A stretch of DNA of 44,345 nucleotides from Verrucomicrobiota bacterium (lineage in GTDB: Bacteria > Verrucomicrobiota > Verrucomicrobiia > Chthoniobacterales > SZAS-18). The notes under the pieces are model-generated. The model was given only the letters and a program-made list of their open reading frames with translations, was not told where the DNA came from and did no database searches. Both the position numbers and the translations under genes were made by a program. Location of the stretch: assembly GCA_018240025.1 (NCBI GenBank), contig JAFEGM010000060.1, positions 1-44,345 on the forward strand. The letters run 5' to 3'. This document shows, one piece after another, positions 1 through 7,244 of the stretch (positions are counted from its first letter, which is position 1; each line of letters starts with the position of its first letter).

Positions 1-150
1 CGATTAATGTCCGGCAAACACACCGCCTCTTTCTGTGGCTGCAGTCACCGAACTACCCACCGCGCGCAGCCATAAAGTCTCGGCAGTAGAAGAACCATTT
101 TTTTCCACGAACCGGTGTTTCACGGCACGACGAAAACAACCACAAAAATT

Positions 151-486
151 ATGGGATCATGGGGCACCGCACCTTGGGACAACGACGCCGCAGCCGATTG
201 GTTTGCGCAGATGTTTGAAAAGACCAAGCTTGCAAAGTACGTCGAGAAATCTTTGAAGAAGGATCCAGAAGATGAGCCAGAGGAGGTTCGTGCGGCCGCC
301 TACATGTTGGTGGCCTTGGGTCGCAATTTCATCTGGCCTATCGACGACATCGACCGGCAGTTAAAGCTAGCGATCTCTAAGCTCGAGGCGGTCCGAGAAG
401 TCTACAGCGAGGCAGCACCAGAACTCGTCGCGCAGCTTGAGGTCGAGATCGCCGCGCTTAGATCGCACATGACGCCCAGTGATTAG
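151..486 (+). CDS. DUF4259 domain protein
   Basis: A 111-residue soluble acidic protein. It opens with M-G-S-W-G-T-A-P-W-D-N-D, the N-terminal signature I associate with DUF4259 proteins (usually MG.WG...FDND.A.D), which is why I start at this ATG and not at the one 36 bases upstream. The middle carries the family-like A-A-Y-M-L-V-A-L-G segment, followed by a helical tail rich in Leu and Glu. No signal peptide or membrane segment is visible. The family has no established biochemical function. It is a small standalone accessory gene followed by short unknown genes on the same strand, and its local base composition is less GC-rich than the rest of the window, consistent with acquired DNA. Confidence is good for the family and nil for function. 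Confidence 0.8.
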   Translation: MGSWGTAPWDNDAAADWFAQMFEKTKLAKYVEKSLKKDPEDEPEEVRAAAYMLVALGRNFIWPIDDIDRQLKLAISKLEAVREVYSEAAPELVAQLEVEIAALRSHMTPSD

Positions 487-493
487 GCCCCTC

Positions 494-512
494 GCTGACC
501 TTGGCGTTCGGC
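494..512 (+). other. Possible 3' half of an attC-like site
   Basis: Directly after the DUF4259 stop the sequence reads CTGACCTTGGCGTTCGGC, like the 3' end of an integron attC site, with GTTCGGC at 506-512 in the R' position. Its complement GCCGAAC occurs at 1304-1310, just after the last gene of the next block, which is the pairing expected between the start of a cassette and its own attC. No matching 5' half lies in the short spacer here, so this is suggestive only. Confidence 0.25.
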
Positions 513-548
513 AACATACAAAATGCACTCGCAATTCAGCCTCATACT

Positions 549-692
549 ATGAGTGACTCAGAAAAGAGATATGTTAAAATTGATTCGCAGCGTTTCGATT
601 ACCTCCAGATTCGAGTTCTAATCGAAATCGCGAGAGATTTGAAGCCTGCCCTCGAGGGGGCAGGCATTGAGGGCGAAAACTACGCGGATTGA
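549..692 (+). CDS. Small hypothetical protein (47 aa)
   Basis: A short ORF starting at ATG 549. A TTG at 501 would add 16 residues but lies in the attC-like spacer. The product is hydrophilic with one predicted helix (Y-L-Q-I-R-V-L-I-E-I-A-R-D-L), and I do not recognise it. Its stop overlaps the TTG start of the next ORF (TTGA), and that ORF in turn overlaps its follower through ATGA, so the three appear to be a translationally coupled chain. That coupling, and the lack of any competing reading frame, is the main reason to keep such a short gene. Confidence 0.4.
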   Translation: MSDSEKRYVKIDSQRFDYLQIRVLIEIARDLKPALEGAGIEGENYAD

Positions 693-925
693 CAGAGGAC
701 CTGACATTCGGAATTGCCGCCATCATCGATGGCAGTCGCGTCATGGATCTCGATGGGTCTCCTGTTTGCCCCGTCCTGACCTTCGCAACCAAAGAAGAAG
801 GAGCCGAGCTTTTGGGTGCTGATGGTGGCTCTTGGATGCACGAATACGCGGTCGGTAGGGTAGAGGCACTGTTTGAAGGCCCCTCACTTAGTCCAAGTCG
901 CTTCGAGGAAGAGGACAAAGGATGA
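689..925 (+). CDS. Hypothetical acidic protein (78 aa)
   Basis: The second gene of the 549-1299 chain. The only sensible start is TTG at 689, overlapping the preceding TGA by four bases. The product is acidic with alternating short strands (LTFGIAAIIDGSRVMDLDGS) and a C-terminal Glu/Asp-rich end, and has no transmembrane segment. The strand-turn-strand opening resembles small immunity-type or SUKH-like folds only vaguely, so I assign no function. It ends in ATGA with the next gene, implying co-translation. Confidence 0.45.
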   Translation: MTEDLTFGIAAIIDGSRVMDLDGSPVCPVLTFATKEEGAELLGADGGSWMHEYAVGRVEALFEGPSLSPSRFEEEDKG

Positions 926-1299
926 AACGACTTCTCGCCCTCCTTTCAAAATGGACGAGTCCGCAGAACAGCCTCATCCCGTCGCTCCCACCTGCTGGCG
1001 TTCGCCCGCCCGCTCACTTTCAGCCCGCCTATGAAGTTAGATTATCGCCAACCAAAGAGCCGACACTGGATCAGATTCGCTACATACGCGAGCAATTTCC
1101 TCATATCGGCAATTTCCTGGACATTAGGAAAACGCTGATTGAAGGAGGCTTGGGATTCGGTCCAGCATTGGAGGAGAAGATCAAGATATTGAGTCTGGAG
1201 TTGAGTCGGCTGGACCTGACCTTTGAATTGTATCCTTCGCGAGCATGGTTTGACACCCGCAACGAGAGCTTCACCTACCAGTGGCACATGGAGCCCTGA
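922..1299 (+). CDS. Hypothetical protein (125 aa)
   Basis: The third gene of the coupled chain, beginning at the ATG of an ATGA overlap. The N-terminal ~40 residues are basic and Pro-rich. The remainder looks like a compact alpha/beta domain with a helix around I-R-Y-I-R-E-Q-F-P, a Gly-rich turn (IEGGLGFGP) and a final strand L-T-F-E-L-Y-P. The helix/Gly/helix/strand pattern loosely recalls the C-terminal domain of ribosomal L7/L12-like proteins, but this is a weak resemblance. The gene ends five bases before the attC-like GCCGAAC element, which would make 549-1299 the cargo of one cassette. Confidence 0.55.
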   Translation: MKRLLALLSKWTSPQNSLIPSLPPAGVRPPAHFQPAYEVRLSPTKEPTLDQIRYIREQFPHIGNFLDIRKTLIEGGLGFGPALEEKIKILSLELSRLDLTFELYPSRAWFDTRNESFTYQWHMEP

Positions 1300-1303
1300 G
1301 CCG

Positions 1304-1415
1304 GCCGAACCAGACAGTGGAGCCAACTCCGCCATACGGCACGCCTCCTCCGCTTCCTGCGCTCATCCTTAAGGAGTCGCGCCACATGGCTCCGTGACTG
1401 AACTCGGCGTTTGCT
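1304..1415 (+). other. attC-like recombination site (candidate)
   Basis: The order of elements fits an integron attC: R''-like GCCGAAC (1304-1310), a 7-base spacer, an L''-like arm TGGAGCCAACTCC (1318-1330), complementary inner GGAGT (1373-1377) and outer TGGCTCC (1387-1393) arms, then an ending CTGAACTCGGCGTTTGC that resembles the usual attC 3' end. The R'' is perfectly complementary to GTTCGGC at 506-512, the predicted left edge of the same cassette. The 9-base bulge in the stem and the non-canonical GTTTGCT right core lower confidence. No integrase is in the window. Confidence 0.35.
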
Positions 1416-1519
1416 GAAAAGGCAGAATGCGCACTTCGCGCCAGCTATGAAACGCCTTCGCCGTAAGCCCAGTCGGACGCCATGCGAGGTTTAAACGGTG
1501 TTGCTCCCAAACTTCGACG

Positions 1520-1996
1520 ATGCACACTGACCAGGATCCGAGCCCCCAAGAAATACCAATGCCGGCACTTATATTGAAAGGCTCGGCGATATTGTCTTGC
1601 CTCTTGTTCGCAGTGGTTTCTTTAGTCCTCACCTACGAAGTGTTTACCCGGCCCACGCCGCCTCCGCGCGAAGCATACCCGGGTTGGGGCTCCCCTGGCC
1701 ACCGGATGCGTTCCTTGGTCGTCGCGCTCGCCTCGACTGTTTGCTTCGGTATCTCCGTCGCGCCCAATCGTTGGTTCGTGACGAATCCTTTCTTCTTTTA
1801 TTGCGTGCTTGCGGTTTCAGCGGTGCCACTCATTCGAGTGCTATACCTTTTACTCACGAGTCCACTCTCGTCGCAAGACATCGGCGCTTCGCTGCTCATG
1901 GGGACGGTCTGGCTGGCACTCATCGCCTGTCTTCCTTGCTCGCTCCTCCGAGCCTACCGGCATTTCTCTCTCACAGGCCGCACCGGATACTTCTGA
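1520..1996 (+). CDS. Small integral membrane protein, unknown
   Basis: A 158-residue protein with about four hydrophobic segments (near residues 17-37, 63-83, 88-110 and 122-142) joined by short charged loops, including a Pro-rich loop (RPTPPPREAYPG) after the first. ATG 1559, which removes a soluble 13-residue leader, is an equally possible start. I do not recognise the family. It sits downstream of the attC-like site and 23 bases before the next gene, so it may belong to the same cassette-like accessory block. Two long ORFs in other frames over this stretch look like shadows, since they lack the hydrophobic periodicity. Confidence 0.6.
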   Translation: MHTDQDPSPQEIPMPALILKGSAILSCLLFAVVSLVLTYEVFTRPTPPPREAYPGWGSPGHRMRSLVVALASTVCFGISVAPNRWFVTNPFFFYCVLAVSAVPLIRVLYLLLTSPLSSQDIGASLLMGTVWLALIACLPCSLLRAYRHFSLTGRTGYF

Positions 1997-2019
1997 GTGC
2001 CCGCCCTCAACAGTTGCGC

Positions 2020-2316
2020 ATGCCCCACCTCAGCCATTCCGTTAGCGGTGCTTTCCGGACCTTTTCGTTCTGGATCGCCAACGGCACGATCGGGCAGCCG
2101 CTTCTGGAAGGGATCGACTACTCGTGCATCTTCGAAGAGCCGAGCGCCTTGGAGCGGGTGTACGGGATTTTTGCCAACGTGCTGGAAGTGGATGGGAACG
2201 GGGAGGTTTTGAATGCACGGGAAGCTGAGAAAAGGGCCGCCGAGTTCATTCTCGCGTACGTCACGGGCCGGGAGCCCGAACCGCCCTTCGAAGATTGGGA
2301 GCTTGCCCTGCACTAG
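2020..2316 (+). CDS. DUF7677-like small protein
   Basis: A 98-residue protein with the motif series F-W-I-A-N-G-T, LLEGIDYS-IFEEPSALE and A-E-K-R-A-A-E-F-I, ending P-P-F-E-D-W-E. I recall this arrangement from a conserved family of roughly 100-residue bacterial proteins annotated DUF7677; the DUF number is from memory. The frame is open far upstream, but similarity begins at this ATG. There is no signal peptide and the function is unknown. Such proteins are often found as isolated accessory genes, in line with the neighbourhood. Confidence 0.7.
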   Translation: MPHLSHSVSGAFRTFSFWIANGTIGQPLLEGIDYSCIFEEPSALERVYGIFANVLEVDGNGEVLNAREAEKRAAEFILAYVTGREPEPPFEDWELALH

Positions 2317-2582
2317 TCACCTCCGTGGAAGCGTTCCAGCAGGTGGAGGTCCGACCGAGGGACCCGGAAGTCCGATTGGGGATCACCCGCGACTTGCTCG
2401 GCGCAAATCCGAAGAACACCCGCTTCGTCGATCCCGCCTCGGTGACCGTGAACGCGCGCGGGGAAATGCTCGACGCTTTCGGCCATCCGTATTTCTTCCA
2501 CGCCATCTCGGGTACGCGGATGGAGATACGTTCAGCCGGTCCGGACGGACGGCTTTTCACGGAGGATGACATCGTGAAGTAG
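2295..2582 (+). CDS. Remnant of a secreted protein C-terminus (probable truncated gene)
   Basis: The 95 residues contain ITRDLLGANPKN-RF, L-D-A-F-G-H-P-Y-F-F-H and S-G-T-R-M-E-I-R-S-A-G-P-D-G-R-L. As I recall, this arrangement is typical of the C-terminus of larger type II pseudopilin/G-like or prepilin-related proteins in Verrucomicrobia, where a calcium-binding-like GPDG loop ends the chain. Here the N-terminal signal and helix are missing and the only in-frame starts are TTG 2295 (overlapping the preceding gene) or GTG 2325. I read it as a 5'-truncated fragment left by rearrangement. It could still be expressed as a small protein. Confidence 0.45.
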   Translation: MGACPALVTSVEAFQQVEVRPRDPEVRLGITRDLLGANPKNTRFVDPASVTVNARGEMLDAFGHPYFFHAISGTRMEIRSAGPDGRLFTEDDIVK

Positions 2583-2656
2583 TCCTGCATCGGTCCTGCG
2601 CCCGATGAGCCTCTCGCCTTCGGGGGTTCGACCAAGCCGCGACCTTACCCACTGAC

Positions 2657-3124
2657 ATGTCCATCGAAGTCCGTCTCGACGATCTCTCCTCGCCGGAAGT
2701 CCAGGCGCTCGTGGCCGAGCATTTGGCCGGCATGCGCGGCAGTTCGCCGCCGGGGAGTGTCTACGCTCTGGCCATCGAGGGCCTCCAGCGGCCGACGGTC
2801 ACATTCTTTTCGGCCTGGCTGGGCTCGGCGCTTTGCGGCTGCGGGGCGCTGCAGGAGCTCGACGCCTGGTCGGGCGAGGTCAAGTCGATGCGCACCCGCC
2901 CCGCCTACCTCCGCCAAGGCGTGGGCCAGGCCGTCTTGGACCGGATCGTCCAAACTGCGCGGGACCGAGGTTATCGATCGCTCCACCTCGAAACCGGGAC
3001 CGGTCCGGCCTTCGAGGCGGCCCATGCGCTGTATCTGCGCAATGGCTTCGTCTGGAGCGAACGCTTCGGGGACTACGAGGCGTCGGACTTCAACGTCTTC
3101 ATGCGCAAGAGCCTCGGTGCGTGA
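2657..3124 (+). CDS. GNAT family N-acetyltransferase
   Basis: A 155-residue GNAT-fold enzyme that would transfer an acetyl group from acetyl-CoA to an amine on an unidentified substrate. The acetyl-CoA pyrophosphate-binding motif is visible as R-Q-G-V-G-Q-A-V (around residues 88-95), preceded by the strand V-K-S-M-R-T, with the late motif A-L-Y-L-R-N-G-F (residues 125-132) and a terminal D-F-N-V-F-M-R-K. Length and motif spacing match the YsnE/PhnO-like small acetyltransferases. The ATG at 2657 gives a standard N-terminus (MSIEVR). It is monocistronic in appearance and 70 bases before the next plus-strand gene. Confidence 0.85.
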   Translation: MSIEVRLDDLSSPEVQALVAEHLAGMRGSSPPGSVYALAIEGLQRPTVTFFSAWLGSALCGCGALQELDAWSGEVKSMRTRPAYLRQGVGQAVLDRIVQTARDRGYRSLHLETGTGPAFEAAHALYLRNGFVWSERFGDYEASDFNVFMRKSLGA

Positions 3125-3194
3125 AGACTCTACGCGGGCCGCACGGCCGATCCTTTCTCGTTGCCAAGTAAGGTCTTTGCGATTGCCCTTCCTC

Positions 3195-3788
3195 ATGCCC
3201 GAACTCCACGAAGACCTGCAAGGCGATGTCCGAGACTATTTGGAGAGACAAGTGCGGTCCGGCTTTGCCGATCTCGAAGCGCTGGCGGAGTCGGCCGGCG
3301 AATACTTCGCCAATGAGGCGGATCGTGCGGTGGTCGAGGCTTTCGCCCGCACCTCGCTGCAGGACCTCCTGCTCGCTCTGCGGAACGAGCAGCAGCACTG
3401 GCCGAGCACCACGGACTGCGACCGCCTCGACGCTGCGTTCGCCGAGTTGGAGACCAATGGCATCGTCGCTCGCCAGAACTTCTGGTGCTGCGGTACGTGC
3501 GGGCTCGCCGCGATCGGCGAGGAGATCGAGCAGGCCCAAGCCGAGGGAGTGCGCGTGCGCGGATACACGTTCTATCACGAGCAAGACACGGAAGCCGCCG
3601 TCGAGGGCCAGGGGATCTTTCTGTACTACGGTGCGCTCGAGAATGAAGAACCGCAGGCGCTCGAAATCGCCCGGGAGGTGCAGCTGACGTTGGAATCCCA
3701 CGGACTTGCCACCGAGTGGAATGGGACCTTGGGCCAGCGGATTGGGGTGACACTGGATTGGAAGCGGCGGCTCGACCTTTCCACCTGA
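3195..3788 (+). CDS. DUF6891 family protein
   Basis: A 197-residue soluble protein. The central block R-Q-N-F-W-C-C-G-T-C-G (a CC-x-x-C cluster), followed by R-G-Y-T-F-Y-H-E-Q-D-T-E and L-Y-Y-G, then a C-terminal W-N-G-T/R-I-G-V/D-W-K-R-R-L, is the conserved pattern of DUF6891. The Cys cluster may bind metal, but this is inference. The start is the ATG just after a long out-of-frame extension and matches the family N-terminus (acidic helix, L-x-x-Y-L-E-R). It is followed, with overlap, by another unknown ORF. Confidence 0.8.
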   Translation: MPELHEDLQGDVRDYLERQVRSGFADLEALAESAGEYFANEADRAVVEAFARTSLQDLLLALRNEQQHWPSTTDCDRLDAAFAELETNGIVARQNFWCCGTCGLAAIGEEIEQAQAEGVRVRGYTFYHEQDTEAAVEGQGIFLYYGALENEEPQALEIAREVQLTLESHGLATEWNGTLGQRIGVTLDWKRRLDLST

Positions 3789-4216
3789 TCCATGGACTCC
3801 GCTCGCTCGATCAAGTCCTGGAGACCGGAACCTTCGCGGAGGTGGACGATTTCGCCGACTCCCAGACCTGTGCACTCATCGATTGGCGGGCTGAGCCCGA
3901 GGAGGTCGTGGAAGCTCTCCAAGCGTTCCTACCCGACGACTTTCTTCGCCTGGCGGAGGCCGACGAGTCGTCGCTTACGGTGGTCATGGCTTCACGGAGA
4001 ACCAAGGTCGAGTTGCAGCCGGAACTCCCGGCGATTCCACTGGCGGACGAGCTGGTAAAGCTGCTGCCGCCTGAGCACTTCGGTTTTCTGCTCCGCAGCA
4101 GTCTCCATTCGGACACGGCGGCCTACGTTGTCAGGCCAGCGGCGTGGTGGCATCGTTTCCAGCGCCTTCGTCGCGACCGGTTTGGCCAGCTCTTCACCGA
4201 AGACCGGCGCTGTTGA
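3758..4216 (+). CDS. Hypothetical protein, start uncertain
   Basis: The frame is open from GTG 3716, with TTG 3758 and GTG 3842 as alternatives and no in-frame ATG. The first would overlap the DUF6891 gene by 73 bases, so I use TTG 3758 (30-base overlap). The encoded core (TFAEVDDFADSQTCALIDWR, followed by V-V-E-A-L-Q-A-F-L-P) looks like a genuine folded domain with strands and helices, and I do not know the family. The C-terminal ~30 residues are Arg/Trp-rich. A frameshift joining ATG 3792 in another frame to this one would also explain the missing ATG. Confidence 0.5.
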   Translation: MEAAARPFHLIHGLRSLDQVLETGTFAEVDDFADSQTCALIDWRAEPEEVVEALQAFLPDDFLRLAEADESSLTVVMASRRTKVELQPELPAIPLADELVKLLPPEHFGFLLRSSLHSDTAAYVVRPAAWWHRFQRLRRDRFGQLFTEDRRC

Positions 4217-4345
4217 GTCAATCAACGGATCTAGACGGCCGCCACCCCCACCCCGCGTACTCCGCCATTCTTGCGGGTCCCGCGCTGGAGTCTCGCGCTT
4301 TCGCGGGAATCGCCCAAAGATGCGCGCAACGCCCTCCCCTGCCCC

Positions 4346-5707
4346 ATGCTCCCGACCGAAAAAGAAGCCCACGCCATCCTGCAAAAGGTCCTGTCCTACT
4401 CGAAGTCGGACGAATGCGAGGCGGCGCTGAACGGCGCGCAGGAAGGCAACGTGCGCTTCGCCCGCAATGCGGTTTCGACCAGCGGGCGTTCGCGGACGGT
4501 CACGTTGGTGGTGCAGTCGAGCTTCGGGCAGAAGACGGGCGTCGCGACGATCAACGAGTTCGACGACGCCTCGCTGGAGAAGGTCGTCCGACGCTCGGAG
4601 GATCTGGCGCGGCTGGCGCCGGAGAATCCGGAATACGTGGAGTTTCTTGGGCCGCAGAAGTACAGCGATCCTAAGACCTGGTACGAATCGACCGCGGGCA
4701 TCGAGCCGGCTGCGCGGGCCAAGGGGGCCGGCGCGAGCATCGACCTTTGCCGCGCGGCCAAGGTGACGGCGGCGGGCTTTCTCAACGACAGTCACGTGGT
4801 CGCGGCGGTCGCCAACACGCGCGGTCTGCGGGCTTGGCATCGCGCGACCTATGCCGACTTCTCGGTCTCGGTGCGCACGAAGGACGAGCGGGGCGCGGGC
4901 TACGGGGTGTCCGATGCGAACGACGTCACCAAGCTCGACACGAAAGGCCCGACCGAGATCGCCATCCGCAAGGCCCGCGCCTCGGTCGAGACCAAAGCGC
5001 TGGAGCCCGGCAAATACACCGTCATCCTCGAACCGGCCGCGACCATCACGCTGATCGGCGCGCTGACCAACTCGCTCGATGCGCGCCAGGCGGACGAAGG
5101 GCGCAGCTTCATGACCAAGGCTGGAGGTGGCACGCGGGTCGGCGAGAAGATGATGGACGAGCGCGTGCACATCTATTCCGACCCGCTGGATCCCGCCGCG
5201 CCGAGCACGCCCTGGGCCGGCGACATGCGGCCGCGCCAGCGGGTCGACTGGGTGAAGGGCGGTGTGGTCACCAATCTCGCCTACAGCCGCTATTGGGGCC
5301 GCAAGAGCAAGCAGCCCAACGAGGGCGTGCCGGGTATCGACTTCGGCATCCGCCCGCAGATGATGTCGTCCCCCACCCCGCCGGGCGTGTTCATGGCGGG
5401 CACGAACACGTCGCTCGAGGACCTGATCAAGGGCGTGAAGCGCGGCATCCTCGTGACCCGCCTGTGGTATCTCGGCGAGCTCGATCCGCAGACCCTCCTC
5501 TACACCGGCCTGACGCGCGACGGCACGTTCTACGTCGAGAACGGCAAGATCCAATACGCGGTCAAAAACTTCCGCTTCAACGAGAGCCCGGTCATCATGC
5601 TGAACAACCTGGAAGCGCTGGGCAAACCGCAGCGCATCCATGGCTGCCTGATCCCGCCGATGGTGGTGCGGGATTTCACGTTCTCGAGCCTTTCCGACGC
5701 CGTCTGA
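4346..5707 (+). CDS. TldE/PmbA-family protein (metalloprotease-associated subunit)
   Basis: A 453-residue member of the TldD/PmbA family. In TldD/TldE pairs the heterodimer trims unfolded peptides (microcin processing, CcdA turnover). TldD carries the HExxxH zinc motif and TldE/PmbA does not. I see no HExxxH here, so the protein is TldE-like. Family features include an N-terminal domain (residues 1-190), the block Y-T-V-I-L-E-P-A-A at about 225, and the C-terminal half with G-T-N-T-S-L-E-D-L, ILVTRLWYLGELD and N-F-R-F-N-E-S-P. The ATG at 4346 replaces a 25-residue upstream extension with no family similarity. No TldD partner is inside the window on this side. Confidence 0.85.
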   Translation: MLPTEKEAHAILQKVLSYSKSDECEAALNGAQEGNVRFARNAVSTSGRSRTVTLVVQSSFGQKTGVATINEFDDASLEKVVRRSEDLARLAPENPEYVEFLGPQKYSDPKTWYESTAGIEPAARAKGAGASIDLCRAAKVTAAGFLNDSHVVAAVANTRGLRAWHRATYADFSVSVRTKDERGAGYGVSDANDVTKLDTKGPTEIAIRKARASVETKALEPGKYTVILEPAATITLIGALTNSLDARQADEGRSFMTKAGGGTRVGEKMMDERVHIYSDPLDPAAPSTPWAGDMRPRQRVDWVKGGVVTNLAYSRYWGRKSKQPNEGVPGIDFGIRPQMMSSPTPPGVFMAGTNTSLEDLIKGVKRGILVTRLWYLGELDPQTLLYTGLTRDGTFYVENGKIQYAVKNFRFNESPVIMLNNLEALGKPQRIHGCLIPPMVVRDFTFSSLSDAV

Positions 5708-5770
5708 AAAGACCGCCAACAACGATTCCCAGCCTCATCAACTCAGACCCACCTAGAATTCTCCCTTCAG

Positions 5771-5808
5771 ATTTCTTTGCGTTCTCTGAGTTCTTTGAGG
5801 CCAAGAAA
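5771..5808. repeat. Dispersed TTTGCGTTCT-type intergenic repeat
   Basis: The spacer between the convergent TldE-like and sugar-transferase genes holds TTTCTTTGCGTTCTCTGAG followed by TTCTTTGAGGCCAAG. It resembles the CTTCGCCTCCTTCGCAGC and CTTCGCGCCTTCGCCTCC stretches at 11174-11217 and 40998-41040. These share a CTTYGCG/CTTTGAG pulse of about 9-10 bases. It is not coding in either direction here. Confidence 0.45.
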
Positions 5809-5840
5809 CCTCCGCGAATCGCCGCCATCCGCACCAGCCG

Positions 5841-7232
5841 CTACTTCGCACCCAACCCGAACAGCACGACGGGGATCGTGCGGAAGAGGATCTTGATGTC
5901 GAGCCAGAGCGACCACTCGTCGATATAGGCAAGGTCGAGCCGCACCCATTCCTCGAAGCTGGTGATCTCGTTCCGGCCGCTGATCTGCCACAGGCAGGTG
6001 AGCCCCGGCGGCACGCTCAGGCGGCGGCGCTGCGCGCGCGATTCGAAGCGCTCGACCTCGTAGAGCGGCAGCGGGCGCGGACCGACCAGGCTCATCTCGC
6101 CGCGCAGGACGTTCCAGAACTGGGGCAGCTCGTCGAGCGAGGTCTTGCGCAGCCAGCGGCCGAGCGGCGTGACGCGCGGATCGTCCTCGATCTTGAAGAC
6201 CGGGCCCTGCATTTCGTTGTGCGCATCCAGCTCCTCTTTCCGGGCTTCGGCGTCGGCCACCATCGAGCGGAACTTCAGCATCGTGAACGGACGCCCGTGC
6301 AGGCCACCGCGCTGCTGTCGGAAGAGCACCGGACCGCGCGAGGTGGCCTTGATCGCGACGGCGATGGTGAACAGCACGGGCGAGAGAATGACCAGCGCAC
6401 AGAACGCGCCGACCACGTCCATGACGCGCTTGGCCAGCAATTCCCAGGACGCGTCCGAGGTCGTGCGGAAGACGAGCATCGGCCGATCGCCCAGGGTGTC
6501 GAAGGCGGGACGCGCGATCGCGGTGCGGATGAAGTCGGCCATCAGCCAGGCTTCCACGCCTTCGATTTCGCAGGCTTCGATCGCCTCCTGCACCCGTTCG
6601 AGCTGGCCGTGCTCGGCGGCGAAAATCACACGGGTGACCGAGTGGGTGTGCAGCGCTTCGACCAGATCGGCCAGCGGCTGCGTGGTGATGTCGATGCGCT
6701 GCACGATGCGCAGTTGCAGACGCAGCGCTTGGGTGAACGAATCCTCGAGCCGCCGGATGTCCTCCGGCAACCCCGCCAAAATGACCGGCTCGCTGAGTTC
6801 GCCATGCGCCGCGAGGTGGCTGGCGCGCAGACGCAGGATGTAGTCCTTCGCGAGCAGCAGCAGCGTGCCACCGACGACGAAGAGGATCAGCACGGAGCGG
6901 CTGGGCAGCTCGACGCGCAGGAACATCACGCAGACGCCGACCAGCAGTCCCAGCCAGATCTGCGCGCGCAGGATCTGGCCCAGCGAGCGCGCCGGGTGTT
7001 TCTGCAGCGGATGCTGATAGAAGCCCTGCATTTCCAGCAGCAGCGGGCCGAACGGCATGATGATCAGGATCATCCACAGATGCTGCCGGAAGGCCGGGAT
7101 CTGCACGTCGAGCATGAACCACGACGTGGAGGCCGTACGGAGCGCGTGCGCCCCCCAGAAGGCGAGGAGGAGCAGAAAGGCGTCCAGGAATTGCTGGAGC
7201 TGGTTGCTGATCTCCTGGCGTCGGCGCAACAT
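5841..7232 (-). CDS. Undecaprenyl-phosphate sugar phosphotransferase (exopolysaccharide initiation)
   Basis: A 463-residue polyprenyl glycosylphosphotransferase of the WcaJ/WbaP type. It would move a sugar-1-phosphate from a nucleotide sugar to the lipid carrier at the inner membrane, starting exopolysaccharide or O-antigen repeat synthesis. Four hydrophobic helices occupy roughly residues 12-130, followed by a Rossmann-like central domain (140-250). The catalytic bacterial sugar transferase domain runs from K-R-V-M-D (about 266), with a membrane segment, the Q-Q-R-G-G and F-T-M-L-K-F-R-S-M motifs, D-P-R-V-T-P-L-G-R, LDELPQFWNVLRGEMSLVGP and P-G-L-T-C-L-W-Q-I-S-G-R-N. GTG 7250 is an alternative start but would overlap aroD. 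The sugar specificity cannot be read. Confidence 0.92.
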   Translation of the reverse strand: MLRRRQEISNQLQQFLDAFLLLLAFWGAHALRTASTSWFMLDVQIPAFRQHLWMILIIMPFGPLLLEMQGFYQHPLQKHPARSLGQILRAQIWLGLLVGVCVMFLRVELPSRSVLILFVVGGTLLLLAKDYILRLRASHLAAHGELSEPVILAGLPEDIRRLEDSFTQALRLQLRIVQRIDITTQPLADLVEALHTHSVTRVIFAAEHGQLERVQEAIEACEIEGVEAWLMADFIRTAIARPAFDTLGDRPMLVFRTTSDASWELLAKRVMDVVGAFCALVILSPVLFTIAVAIKATSRGPVLFRQQRGGLHGRPFTMLKFRSMVADAEARKEELDAHNEMQGPVFKIEDDPRVTPLGRWLRKTSLDELPQFWNVLRGEMSLVGPRPLPLYEVERFESRAQRRRLSVPPGLTCLWQISGRNEITSFEEWVRLDLAYIDEWSLWLDIKILFRTIPVVLFGLGAK

Positions 7233-7244
7233 CGGGCGCCACCA

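Noticed and set aside
35..256. Short plus-strand ORF at the left end
   Set aside because: Overlaps the DUF4259 gene in another frame and has no protein-like features.
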